Positions 16,810-24,994 of a DNA stretch of 32,616 bases are shown here, in pieces; the first letter of the stretch is position 1, and each line of letters begins with the position of its first letter. Below the pieces are notes generated by a model, which ran no database searches, was not told the DNA's origin, and worked only from the letters and a program-made list of their open reading frames with translations. A program made the position numbers and the translations under genes. The DNA lies in the NCBI GenBank assembly GCA_002084805.1, contig NBMC01000036.1:1-32616 (forward strand), in the 5' to 3' direction. The stretch comes from Spirochaetaceae bacterium 4572_59. GTDB lineage: Bacteria > Spirochaetota > Spirochaetia > DSM-2461.

Positions 16810-17637
16810 TTATTTCATTTTTGATCTTAAAAAGTTGTTCGAGAATTTCAGCTGTTCTCTCCAATCTTCATTGCCCACATACCAGAACTCCCCTACAAAA
16901 AGAGCTGTTCCCATCTGTGATACAATTTTAAAGGCCTCTGTAAAATCGACATGACCGGTTCCATAGGGGATCTCTCTGAATTTCCCCGGTACGGTTTCTT
17001 TCATATGCATTGCGGCAATATGTCCGCTTCCCCTCTCCAGATCATCCCTAACAGTGCTGCCGTAAGTGAGTGCCGCGTTGCTTATATTCCCGATATCCGG
17101 GTATACCTGAAGATAGGGTGAGTTGACCTGGTCTATAAAAACCATTGCTTTTTTTACCGTGTTTAAAAACTCTGTTTCCATGGTCTCAAAGGCGAGAATT
17201 ACCCCCTTTTTTGCGGCATATTTAACCATTGAATAGAGGTTCTCTGTAAAAAGCACTCTGGTTTTCTCATTAGAGGGACTGTAGTACTCATCATATCCGG
17301 CAATTTGAATGATTCTGATACCGAGATCCTGAGCCAGGTCTATGGCTGAAACCATTATCTCAACACTCTTTTCACGGATTTCCTGATTTAGACTTCCCAG
17401 GGGGTACTTCCTGTGACCGCTGAGGCACATAGTTAAAATCTTTGTGCCGCTTTTCCACATAGACTGAATAAGTGATAAGCGCTCCTCCCGACTCCACCGG
17501 AGGCGGGAGAGTTTTTCATCACTTTCGTCAATACTGATCTCCATAAAGTCAAACCCCGCTTTAGCGGTTTCAAACAATTTTTCTTCCAGAGAAAGAGAGT
17601 TCGGCATGGATTTTTCGTATAATCCGAGATTGTACAT
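16810..17637 (-). CDS. ulaE: L-ribulose-5-phosphate 3-epimerase (UlaE/SgbU type)
   Basis: The 275-residue xylose-isomerase-like TIM barrel interconverts L-xylulose 5-phosphate and L-ribulose 5-phosphate, bridging LyxK and AraD. It matches E. coli UlaE in many stretches: LGLYEKSMP, GFDFMEISIDESDEKLSRL, RWSREERLSLI, TMCLSGHRKYPLGS, GIRIIQIAGYDEYY, QVYPDIGN, and GTGHVDFTEAF. Metal-binding acidic residues are expected in AFETMET, YPDIGN and VGEFW. The start codon overlaps the stop of the upstream cupin gene (TAATG), indicating translational coupling. It is cytoplasmic. Confidence 0.92.
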   Translation of the reverse strand: MYNLGLYEKSMPNSLSLEEKLFETAKAGFDFMEISIDESDEKLSRLRWSREERLSLIQSMWKSGTKILTMCLSGHRKYPLGSLNQEIREKSVEIMVSAIDLAQDLGIRIIQIAGYDEYYSPSNEKTRVLFTENLYSMVKYAAKKGVILAFETMETEFLNTVKKAMVFIDQVNSPYLQVYPDIGNISNAALTYGSTVRDDLERGSGHIAAMHMKETVPGKFREIPYGTGHVDFTEAFKIVSQMGTALFVGEFWYVGNEDWREQLKFSNNFLRSKMK

Positions 17638-18836
17638 TATCGTGGCATCTCCGGATGGTTAGGTCCAAAATGCTTTAAAATTACCATAGGTTCGGTGGGG
17701 TGGTGGTTTTCTATTTCGATACCATCTTTTGAAGCTCTCTCGCTGACAAAATACTCATCACTACTGAGCTGTCCATAGCGAAGCATTGTAGACGAAGCGG
17801 CCTGATAAACTCCGAATTTTCCATGTCCCTGTACTATGATACAGCCAAAGGCCACCTCATCTTTGATTGTTATTGATTTTCCTGGTTCTATAGTCAGCTC
17901 TTTGGCTCCGATATAATCATTTTTATAACTGATCCACTTTTCTGTATAGTTTTCGTCACTGTGGCAGACAATCGGGGGTCTGAAATATGTTTTTTTATAG
18001 TGGGGATCGACATTTTTCTCCCAGTCCATAAAACCCATAATGTAATCGAGGTCCTGTTGTTTATCTTTCGGGCAGTTTTCACTAAGGAAGTTCTGGGGGT
18101 AGACCTCTCCTGAGGCAACGTTTTCATGGACTGAGTTTACGTCGCTGTTCCACTGAGGTTCGTAAGTGAGTACCGATCCCGGCGCATGTAAAACACCGGG
18201 GGGGGTGTACCATCCGGTTCCCAATGTGATTCTGTACGCTCTGGAGAGCTCAGTAACTCTGTTATCTCCCTCTTCATACATGGCTAAACGCTCTTTGACC
18301 TCTTCCTGAGTAACATCGGGATCGTAGCCGAAATAGGTTGCCGGAAAAGTTCCCATATGATTATTTAGCTGAGGTGGAAAATAATAGGCTTCCGGTTTTC
18401 CCAATCTGTTTACCATAGCAGCGTCATCAAACCCAAGGTGTACATGATGGAAAAGAGGGACATTATAATCGAAGAATTTCGAATACATGGGCCAGGTTCC
18501 ATATTTCTCTTTTAATTCTGGTCCGATTATATCTTCGCCCAGCTCATCTACGGCATCTTTAAAAAGAAACTTCTCTTTTGTTTTATCAGCAGGGACGACG
18601 TAACTCATTCCTTCATCTTCCGGAGCCAGAGGGCCGTTCATAGCAGGTATTACAGATGAAAACCATCTCTCTTTTATGGCACCACGCTCTGTTCCCAGAG
18701 CAAAGTAGTCATCGGGATGCAGTCTTAATCTCTTTCCCGGTGATGAAAATCTTCTTGGTACGAAAACCGGAGCAAGTTGAAGAATGCCCACTCCTTTTTC
18801 AAATGTATCTCTAATTAGTTGTTTATCAGAACTCAT
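17637..18836 (-). CDS. Cupin-fold protein, probable sugar isomerase
   Basis: The 399-residue protein is unlike the other operon members. It shows cupin/type I phosphomannose-isomerase-like features: HHVHLGFDD (a likely metal-binding pair of histidines), GTGWYTPPGVLHAPGS (cf. the 'iPAGtvHAi' motif of mannose-6-phosphate isomerases), a second cupin half with LTIEPGKSITIKD and FGCIIVQGHGKFGV, and GPNHPE at the C-terminus. No signal peptide is present. A GGAGG lies four bases before the ATG. It is translationally coupled to ulaE. The operon lacks any other aldose-ketose isomerase, so it may turn an imported L-aldopentose such as L-lyxose or L-xylose into L-xylulose. That role is inferred from context; the family function is not known to me. 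Confidence 0.65.
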   Translation of the reverse strand: MSSDKQLIRDTFEKGVGILQLAPVFVPRRFSSPGKRLRLHPDDYFALGTERGAIKERWFSSVIPAMNGPLAPEDEGMSYVVPADKTKEKFLFKDAVDELGEDIIGPELKEKYGTWPMYSKFFDYNVPLFHHVHLGFDDAAMVNRLGKPEAYYFPPQLNNHMGTFPATYFGYDPDVTQEEVKERLAMYEEGDNRVTELSRAYRITLGTGWYTPPGVLHAPGSVLTYEPQWNSDVNSVHENVASGEVYPQNFLSENCPKDKQQDLDYIMGFMDWEKNVDPHYKKTYFRPPIVCHSDENYTEKWISYKNDYIGAKELTIEPGKSITIKDEVAFGCIIVQGHGKFGVYQAASSTMLRYGQLSSDEYFVSERASKDGIEIENHHPTEPMVILKHFGPNHPEMPR

Positions 18837-18859
18837 ATTACCTCCAGGCGTTTAATTTG

Positions 18860-18895
18860 CACAATGACAACGATTGTGCAATCGTCGTCATTGTG
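18860..18895 (-). promoter_or_regulatory. Long intercistronic hairpin after the sugar-binding-protein gene
   Basis: CACAATGACAACGATTG (18860-18876) pairs with CAATCGTCGTCATTGTG (18879-18895) with one mismatch, giving about 17 pairs. It lies between the binding-protein stop and the Shine-Dalgarno sequence of the cupin gene and has no T-tract. It probably protects the upstream transport mRNA or partly limits read-through, so that binding protein exceeds enzymes. Confidence 0.7.
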
Positions 18896-18940
18896 TGATA
18901 AAAATAAGCTAACTCAAAATGAACCAGCTTATACAGAAGA

Positions 18941-19876
18941 TTATTTAAATTCAGCAAGATTCTCTTTTGTTACAAGAATAAAAGGAATGTTTAAAAGATC
19001 CGGTATGCTCTCGCCATTTGCAACTTTGTATGCCAGCTCAACTGCACCAGCGCCCTGTCCTCTTGCATCCTGAAATACAGTGGCAACAAGTTTTCCGTCT
19101 TCTACAGACTGAAGTGCATCGGGGATTGCATCAATTCCGATAACGAAAATATCATTCTGTTTTCCGGCAGCTTCAATAGCTTTGTAAGCTCCCAGGGCCA
19201 TTTCATCATTCTGTCCCAGAATTGCATTCAATTCCATTCCGGAAGTCAACCAGTTTTCAACAAGATTTAATGCTTCAATCCTGCTCCAGTTGGCTGTCTG
19301 CTCTGCCAGTATTTTAATATCAGGATATTTTCCAAGAACATTTTTATTTCCGATAGTTCTCTGAATTTCTGCAGAGTGTCCGTTGGGACCATGAATAATT
19401 GCTACATTACCTTTTCCTCCGAGAAGGTCAGCAATATACTGTGCTTCCATTTCTCCGGCAACAACATCTTCAGAACCGACATAGGCATTGGCTTTTTCAA
19501 TGTTAGAAACCATAGCATTAACTACTATTACAGGAATTCCAGCCGCGACAGCTTTATCCAAGGCGGGAGCACATCCATCTTTATCAAAGGGGTTCAGGAC
19601 AATTGCATCGACTTCCTGGATAATAAAATTTTCCACCTGTGAAATCTGTTTTTCAGCCGATCCCTGTCCATCCTGTTCAATAACTTTTACACCAAGCTCT
19701 TCCGCTTTAGCACGTAATCCATCCTGGATACTCAGAATGAATTCATTCTGCATATTCTGGTAGGTCACTCCAATTGTAATCTGATCGTTTGAAGTTTCAT
19801 CCTGTGCTCCATTGGCAAATACCATTCCTGCAGAAAGGATCAGTAATAGACTGATCAGTGAAATCATTTTTTTCAT
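18941..19876 (-). CDS. Sugar ABC transporter substrate-binding protein, RbsB-like
   Basis: The 311-residue protein has a signal peptide (residues 1-22, ending GMVFANG, no lipobox cysteine) and a periplasmic-binding-protein type I fold: QITIGVTYQNMQNEF at the start of the mature domain, VIVLNPFDKDGCAPALDKAV, GIPVIVVNAMV, GKGNVAIIHGPNGHSAEIQR, AILGQNDEMALGA and FVIGIDAIPDAL. It captures a monosaccharide in the periplasm for the permease and ATPase encoded just upstream. AGGAG six bases before the ATG supports the start. With LyxK, UlaE and AraD downstream, the ligand is probably an L-pentose, L-pentulose or related polyol. Confidence 0.9.
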   Translation of the reverse strand: MKKMISLISLLLILSAGMVFANGAQDETSNDQITIGVTYQNMQNEFILSIQDGLRAKAEELGVKVIEQDGQGSAEKQISQVENFIIQEVDAIVLNPFDKDGCAPALDKAVAAGIPVIVVNAMVSNIEKANAYVGSEDVVAGEMEAQYIADLLGGKGNVAIIHGPNGHSAEIQRTIGNKNVLGKYPDIKILAEQTANWSRIEALNLVENWLTSGMELNAILGQNDEMALGAYKAIEAAGKQNDIFVIGIDAIPDALQSVEDGKLVATVFQDARGQGAGAVELAYKVANGESIPDLLNIPFILVTKENLAEFK

Positions 19877-19947
19877 AGTCGTCTCCTAAGTTTTTTTCTA
19901 TTTCTTTACGCGATATTATGCGCATTAATAGCTTGTTCATTACTAAA

Positions 19948-20913
19948 TCAGTCTTTTGAATTCGCTTGTTTATCCATTAGAACAGCAAAGATAATTATTG
20001 ATCCTTTAACGATCTGCTGAAAGTAGGAGGATACATTCAAAAGATCCAGGCCGTTGTTTATTACCCCTATCATCAGTGCCCCGATAACAGTTCCGAATAT
20101 AGTTCCTACGCCACCGGTCATACTCGTTCCACCTATTACAACTGCGGCAATGGCATCGAGTTCGTAACTGGTACCGGCGGAGGGATTTCCCGACATAACC
20201 CTGGAAGAAAGTACAATTCCCGCCAGACCTGACAGCATTCCGGAGATCATATAAACCAGTGTTTTTATATTGCTTGTTTTTATTCCTGAGTATTTAGCCG
20301 ATAGTTCATTTCCTCCTACGGCATAAACACGGCGTCCGAATACTGTGAAACGGAGAACAAAAAAGCTGATGATAACAACCAGACCGTAGATGTACACGGG
20401 AACGGGGATTCCCCCTATGTAACCACCACCGATATAATTGTACTGATCACTTAAATTAATAACTGGTCTTCCCGAGGTATACACAAGTGCCATCCCCCTG
20501 GCAATTGTCATCATTCCAAGAGTGGCAATAAAAGGAGCTAATTTTGCTTTGGCAATAAACAAGCCATTGATAAATCCAAGGAGCAGTCCGACTCCCAGTC
20601 CGGAAAAAATGACAAATACAATAGAGTGTTCTCCGGGATGAGCAAATGAAGAGGCAACAACTGCTGCTACCGCTGTAATGGAACCGACAGAAAGGTCAAT
20701 TCCGCCTGTGATAATGACAAATGTCATGCCCACAGCCAGAATCCCGTTGATAGATGTCTGCCTTAAAATATTAAGGAGGTTTGCCGGTTTTATAAAACTG
20801 GGAGAAAGAATGGATAGAACCAGACATATCCCCATAAAAGCGAGGACAAGCCCGTAATCTTTTAATAGTTTTTTATTTGATATGTTAAAGATATTTTTCA
20901 GTATTGCCGTCAT
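19948..20913 (-). CDS. Sugar ABC transporter permease, RbsC-like
   Basis: The 321-residue integral membrane protein belongs to the ribose/xylose-type permease family. It has about ten hydrophobic segments and the family marks VGMTFVIITGGIDLSVGSI, LGMMTIARGMALVYTSGRPV, and IAAVVIGGTSMTGGVGTIFG with the conserved GGTS...GG loop that contacts the ATPase. It acts as a homodimer in the inner membrane. Its ATG overlaps the ATPase stop as TAATG, so translation is coupled. A 71-bp gap without a terminator separates it from the binding-protein gene. Confidence 0.93.
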   Translation of the reverse strand: MTAILKNIFNISNKKLLKDYGLVLAFMGICLVLSILSPSFIKPANLLNILRQTSINGILAVGMTFVIITGGIDLSVGSITAVAAVVASSFAHPGEHSIVFVIFSGLGVGLLLGFINGLFIAKAKLAPFIATLGMMTIARGMALVYTSGRPVINLSDQYNYIGGGYIGGIPVPVYIYGLVVIISFFVLRFTVFGRRVYAVGGNELSAKYSGIKTSNIKTLVYMISGMLSGLAGIVLSSRVMSGNPSAGTSYELDAIAAVVIGGTSMTGGVGTIFGTVIGALMIGVINNGLDLLNVSSYFQQIVKGSIIIFAVLMDKQANSKD

Positions 20914-22433
20914 TAGTTTGACTCCTTTTCAATATGATTCATTGCGCAGGCAAGAATCTTTTCCTGATCAAATTCACTTCTCTGAAAGTGTCCGGTGAGT
21001 TTTCCTTCTGAAAGAACCAGCAAGCGGTCACTCATCCCCATAATTTCAGGCATTTCAGATGAGATCATAATCACCGTTTTCCCCTCTTCTGTGAATTGAT
21101 TCATTAATTTGTGAACTTCCGCTTTTGCACCGACATCGATTCCTCTGGTCGGTTCATCGAGTATTAATATATTAGGATCTGATAGAAGCCATTTAGCTAT
21201 GACTACTTTTTGTTGGTTGCCTCCACTGAGAGAGCTTACATTTGTATTTCTCGATGGTGTTTTTATCGAAAGTTTCTTTATCAGTTCTTCAACAGAAGAA
21301 ACCTCTCTCCCCTTATCCACAACGGAGAAAGCCCGGGCAAGTTTCTTTAAAAATACGATTGATACATTATTTTTTACTGAATCCTTAAGGTTTAACCCTG
21401 TTAACTTTCTGTCTTCGGTGATTAGTGCCATTCCCAGATCAATGGCATCTTCAGGAGACCTAATTTTTACCTCTTTTCCGTTAATATATAGTGATCCCGA
21501 TTCTGGGGGATGGACACCGAAAATTGATTCGACGAGTTCTGATCTACCGGCTCCCATCAGCCCGGCTATTCCGAGAATCTCTCCACGTCTGGCTTCAAAA
21601 GAAATATTGCTGAACTTTCCCGAAAGGGAGAGGTTTTCTACACGAAGTGATACATCTCCAATTTTAGTTTCAGTTTTCGGGAAAATCTCATTCAGGTTTC
21701 TTCCTACCATCATTTTGATCAGTTCTTTTTCAGAAACATCTGAAGCGGGATTAGTTCCGATAAACTCACCATCTCTTAACACCGTTATCTCGTCACTTAT
21801 CTGGAAAATCTCCTCCATTTTGTGGGAAATATAAATAACAGCTTTATTTTTTTGTGTATAATTTCTGATTATTTTAAATAAAACACTTACTTCGGCATCG
21901 GAGATGGCCGAGGTCGGTTCATCGAGAATAAGAATCTCAGCATCATAGGAGATCGCCTTGGCGATCTCAACCATCTGCATTTCAGCTACACTCAGATCAC
22001 CCATCCTCCTTTTAGGGTCGATTTTTATCCCGATCTCTTCAAAAAGGGCATTGGCCTTTTTATTCATCTCTTTTCTGTTTATAACAGGAAGTTTGAATAA
22101 TACCGGTTCTCTTCCTACGAACATGTTTTCGGCCACTGATAAATCGACGATGGGGCTCAATTCCTGATGGACCATGGCAATCCCATGATTCAGTGCTGAT
22201 GCCGGTGTCTGGAATATAACATCCTCCCCTCTAAGTCTCATTGTCCCCGAATCCATCTGATAAATCCCGGACAATACTTTCATCAATGTCGATTTCCCGG
22301 CTCCGTTTTCACCCATAAGAGTGTGAACAGTTCTCTTCTTGAATTTAATGGAGACATTATTTAATGCTTTTACGCCGGGAAAGGATTTACAAATATTGTC
22401 CATTTCCAGAATTGTTTCACTATTATTTTCCAT
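20913..22433 (-). CDS. Sugar ABC transporter ATP-binding protein, RbsA-like (two ATPase domains)
   Basis: The 506-residue protein has two tandem ATPase domains, as usual for ribose-type importers. The first has Walker A GENGAGKST, Walker B ILILDEPTSAI and ISHKMEE. Its signature, LSVAEMQMVEIAKAI, is divergent, which is normal for the family. The second has a degenerate Walker A GLMGAGRSE, the signature LSGGNQQKVVIAKWLL and ILILDEPTRGIDVGAK. It is the first gene of the main transport and catabolic operon. The operator at 22455-22480 lies 22 bp upstream of its start. Confidence 0.93.
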   Translation of the reverse strand: MENNSETILEMDNICKSFPGVKALNNVSIKFKKRTVHTLMGENGAGKSTLMKVLSGIYQMDSGTMRLRGEDVIFQTPASALNHGIAMVHQELSPIVDLSVAENMFVGREPVLFKLPVINRKEMNKKANALFEEIGIKIDPKRRMGDLSVAEMQMVEIAKAISYDAEILILDEPTSAISDAEVSVLFKIIRNYTQKNKAVIYISHKMEEIFQISDEITVLRDGEFIGTNPASDVSEKELIKMMVGRNLNEIFPKTETKIGDVSLRVENLSLSGKFSNISFEARRGEILGIAGLMGAGRSELVESIFGVHPPESGSLYINGKEVKIRSPEDAIDLGMALITEDRKLTGLNLKDSVKNNVSIVFLKKLARAFSVVDKGREVSSVEELIKKLSIKTPSRNTNVSSLSGGNQQKVVIAKWLLSDPNILILDEPTRGIDVGAKAEVHKLMNQFTEEGKTVIMISSEMPEIMGMSDRLLVLSEGKLTGHFQRSEFDQEKILACAMNHIEKESN

Positions 22434-22454
22434 ACATCTACCTCAAATATATTG

Positions 22455-22480
22455 TGATAACGATTACGCAAACGTTATCA
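22455..22480. promoter_or_regulatory. LacI-family operator upstream of the transport operon (site 1)
   Basis: TGATAACG (22455-22462) and CGTTATCA (22473-22480) are perfect inverted arms around ATTACGCAAA. The 26-bp site agrees at 23 positions with site 2 at 24535-24560. It lies between the repressor gene and the RbsA-like gene, where it would block transcription of the transport and catabolic operon. The central CG-rich, A/T-flanked arms are typical of LacI-type operators. Confidence 0.8.
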
Positions 22481-22496
22481 TGTAACTATAAAAAAA

Positions 22497-23489
22497 TTAT
22501 GGTGCTGATTCTCTGACAATTAACTCCGGTTCAAATATGAAATTAGTCTTTTCAAGCTTTTCATCTTCTGTGAGTGTATCAATAACCTCTATAGCTTTCC
22601 GGCACATATCCTCGTAAGGCTGAATAATCGTCGTAATTGTCGGGTACATCATTGTCGACTGAGTAATATTATCCATCCCGATTACAGAAATATCCTCGGG
22701 AATATTTTTACCCGCTCTTTGAAAAGCAGTAATCAATCCTGCAGCAATCAAATCACTTTGAGCCCATACACTATCAATTTCGCTATTCAATTCCAGGAAA
22801 AATCGGGCTGCCTGTTCGCCTGTTTTAAAGGAAAAATCGCCTTCAAAAATATTTTTATGCTCCAGGGCTATTCCATGCTTTTGCAGAATATCACGAAAGC
22901 CATTCAGTCTCTCTCTCACCAATCGGATCTTCTGAGAACCAGTAATACAAGCAATTCTTTTTCTTCCCGATTTTATTAGATGTTCTGCTGCCAGCTGTCC
23001 GGCTTTATAATTGTTTAGTATAATATTAGGAACATCTTCATGATCCAATGCTCTATCAATAATAATTACAGGAGTATTTGTGTTGGATATTAAGTTTTTT
23101 ACCTGACTCTCATCAGAAACTCGTGAAAGAATAATTCCATTAATGTTTCTTCTCAGCAACTGGTCAAAGGCATTGGCTGACTTTTCAGGGTCGTTATAGG
23201 TATTGCATAAAACAAGATTCAGAGATTTTTCAGCAGCATATTTTTCCGTATAATTAATAATATTAACAAAACTCGGGTGATTAATCTCTGGTACAATGAG
23301 TCCTATCATCTTGCCGTTTTTAATGCGGAGGCCCTGTGCAAGGAGGTTCGGTTTGTAGTTGACTTTCCTGATTGCTTCTTCAACCTTCTTTTTTGTTGGT
23401 TCCTCTACTCTCATAGCTCCGCTTATTACACGTGAAACTGTTGAAACCGAGACTCCCGCCAGTCTTGCAACATCCTTCATTGATGCCAT
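22497..23489 (-). CDS. LacI-family transcriptional repressor of the pentose locus
   Basis: The 330-residue protein is a standard-length LacI regulator: helix-turn-helix MKDVARLAGVSVSTVSRVIS (from residue 4), hinge NYKPNLLAQGLR, then a sugar-binding effector domain (IGLIVPEINHPSFVNIINYT, ILSRVSDESQ, VIIIDRALDHEDVPNIILNN, RIACITGS, DSVWAQSDLIAAGLITAFQR, ISVIGMDNI). It probably binds the two matching operators at 22455-22480 and 24535-24560 and releases them when a pentose or its phosphate binds. AAAGGAG precedes the chosen ATG. No copy of the operator lies directly before this gene, so it may be transcribed from the promoter at 24552-24580. Confidence 0.92.
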   Translation of the reverse strand: MASMKDVARLAGVSVSTVSRVISGAMRVEEPTKKKVEEAIRKVNYKPNLLAQGLRIKNGKMIGLIVPEINHPSFVNIINYTEKYAAEKSLNLVLCNTYNDPEKSANAFDQLLRRNINGIILSRVSDESQVKNLISNTNTPVIIIDRALDHEDVPNIILNNYKAGQLAAEHLIKSGRKRIACITGSQKIRLVRERLNGFRDILQKHGIALEHKNIFEGDFSFKTGEQAARFFLELNSEIDSVWAQSDLIAAGLITAFQRAGKNIPEDISVIGMDNITQSTMMYPTITTIIQPYEDMCRKAIEVIDTLTEDEKLEKTNFIFEPELIVRESAP

Positions 23490-23527
23490 TGAAACTCCTT
23501 TAACTTTATGGTGGCATTGATGCCATT
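23478..23527 (-). repeat. Duplicated start region of the repressor gene, forming a 6-codon leader ORF
   Basis: The 13-mer AATGGCATCAATG occurs at the true repressor start (23478-23490) and again 37 bp upstream (23515-23527). The upstream copy opens the mini-frame ATGGCATCAATGCCACCATAA (MASMPP-stop, 23506-23526). The true start has AAAGGAG; the copy has only a poorly spaced AGGA. It may be a small tandem duplication, a decoy initiation site or a leader peptide. Confidence 0.5.
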
Positions 23528-23594
23528 ATCCTATACTGTCGTTAATTACTTTGATCTTCGTTATTATTTTAAATATTCTCTATTATCTTTTAAA

Positions 23595-24434
23595 CTACAC
23601 AAAATCACCTATTGTGATAATATTACTCCCTGCATCTATATTGGAGGGAGCTATCCGCTTCTTAATATAGAGAAACAGCTGTACAACGGGATAAAATCCC
23701 TGAGCATAGGGCTGTTGATCCACCGATGCCATAATAACTTTTTGTTTTATAAGTTTTTTGGTTAACGGTGAAATATCAAAACCGCTTACAGTTACAGAAT
23801 CACATAGATCCAAATCCTGTATGGCCTGACCGGCTCCGATTGTATCGTCTTGCCCGGTTGCGAAAATATATGATATTCCCTTTTCCTTCTGTAAGAACTC
23901 TTTAATCCGCTTTCTGGCTTCTTCCGATCCGTTTCCTGTTGTGATAAAGCGCCACTGAATTCCTTTTTCTGAAAGAGCATCCATGATTCCCTTTTTTCTT
24001 GATTCCAGTGAATCTATACCATCAGAATGGAGCGTCAGAAGAGCTTTTGAACCTTCCTGAATCATCTCTGCCATGAAGTTCCCCAAATTAGTACCGGCTG
24101 CATAGCTATCCTGGACAATTGAAGAGAGCTGTTTACCGATCCCCTTACTGGCATCGGTATTAAAGCAGACCACTGGAATACCTGAACTAAGAGCCTTTTC
24201 AATAAGGTCGTCAAAAGCATCCTTATGTGTTACTGTCAGGCAAATACCGTCAACGTTTTCATTGATAGCTTTTTCAAGCAGAAATTTCTGTTCTTCAATA
24301 TCTATGTCCTCTGTCCCTGTAAAATCAACATTGATATTAAAAAGTCTACCCGCTTCTCTCATCCCTTCTTTAACAGGATTAAAGAAGGCAATATCTTTAC
24401 AGTGTGAAATAAACACAAATTTTAAATGCGACAT
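23595..24434 (-). CDS. Sugar-binding protein without signal peptide (RbsB/LacI-sensor fold)
   Basis: The 279-residue protein has a type I periplasmic-binding-protein fold: KFVFISHCKDIAFFNPVKEG at the start, VDGICLTVTHKDAFDDLI, GIPVVCFNTDA, ATGQDDTIGAGQAI and VSGFDISPLTKKLIKQKVI, followed by ASVDQQPYAQGFYPV. It begins directly in the first strand of the domain, with neither signal peptide nor DNA-binding domain. An in-frame TAG two codons before the ATG rules out a longer N-terminus. It should therefore be cytoplasmic. It is the first gene behind the promoter and operator at 24535-24580, upstream of the repressor gene. It may be an intracellular sugar sensor or buffer, or a binding protein that lost its export signal. 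Confidence 0.8.
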   Translation of the reverse strand: MSHLKFVFISHCKDIAFFNPVKEGMREAGRLFNINVDFTGTEDIDIEEQKFLLEKAINENVDGICLTVTHKDAFDDLIEKALSSGIPVVCFNTDASKGIGKQLSSIVQDSYAAGTNLGNFMAEMIQEGSKALLTLHSDGIDSLESRKKGIMDALSEKGIQWRFITTGNGSEEARKRIKEFLQKEKGISYIFATGQDDTIGAGQAIQDLDLCDSVTVSGFDISPLTKKLIKQKVIMASVDQQPYAQGFYPVVQLFLYIKKRIAPSNIDAGSNIITIGDFV

Positions 24435-24534
24435 TCCCTAACTCCAGTGTATATCAATTTGCTTACGGGCTATTTTAACCCAGCGGCCGATACCCGCAAC
24501 TATTAATAAGAGAATATTTGTTGTAACTAATGAA

Positions 24535-24560
24535 TGACAACGTTTACGCAAACGATATCA
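24535..24560. promoter_or_regulatory. LacI-family operator upstream of the signal-less binding protein (site 2)
   Basis: This 26-bp site (core CGTTTACGCAAACG, with TGACAA and TATCA flanks) matches site 1 at 22455-22480 in 23 of 26 positions. It overlaps the -10 element of the promoter at 24552-24580, a classic place for a repressor. Two such matched sites around one LacI gene strongly suggest a single regulon. Confidence 0.8.
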
Positions 24561-24580
24561 TACACTAGTTGTCATGTCAA
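24552..24580 (-). promoter_or_regulatory. Sigma-70-type promoter of the pentose locus
   Basis: On the minus strand a perfect TTGACA (24575-24580) is followed by a 17-bp spacer and TATCGT (24552-24557). Transcription would start within or just past operator site 2 and run into the signal-less binding-protein gene about 110 bp downstream. Confidence 0.65.
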
Positions 24581-24994
24581 GAAATATATTGAATTAAGTT
24601 TGTGTAAGCTATATAGAGATTCTTAGAGGTCGTTCTTTGGCAGGTTTCGGAGTGGCCGATTTTTTAAAGAGCCTCTTTATTTTGTTCCACGTCCACCGGT
24701 TAATCATGTACCGGTCACTGTGGGTTTATAATTTGTCTTAGTTAAGCGTGTAAAGTATTTGGTTTTTAACTGAAGACGGAAATGGCTGAAATGCATGGCG
24801 TACGAAGCGAATAATTAATTATAATTAGTTTTTGATTGTATTTGAATTGATTAAATAAACGTCAATGCATTCTAAAGTGTTATAGCATAAGTAATAAAAT
24901 CACATTATATGATGCTTTGCTCAATTTTGATCACTTGATATACATTTTTAAATACTTAGAATGCTAAATAATAATCTGTATCTAGGGAGTTTTA
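24581..24994. other. AT-rich non-coding stretch between the pentose promoter and a pseudogene
   Basis: About 410 bp with no supported gene. A short plus-strand coding-like run near 24625-24735 (RGRSLAGFGVADFLKSLFIL) could be the end of a lost gene or transposase, but I could not identify it. A 9-bp inverted repeat GCATTCTAA/TTAGAATGC (24867-24875 and 24956-24964) is present with 80 bp between arms and is probably chance in such AT-rich DNA. A GGGAG precedes the ATG of the pseudogene at 24995. Confidence 0.5.

Noticed and set aside
21199..21834. 211-codon open frame antisense to the RbsA-like gene
   Set aside because: It mirrors conserved ATPase motifs on the other strand, has no ribosome site and resembles no protein family.
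24867..24964. 9-bp inverted repeat GCATTCTAA/TTAGAATGC as possible insertion-sequence ends
   Set aside because: The arms are only 80 bp apart, no transposase or target duplication is present, and the region is AT-rich.
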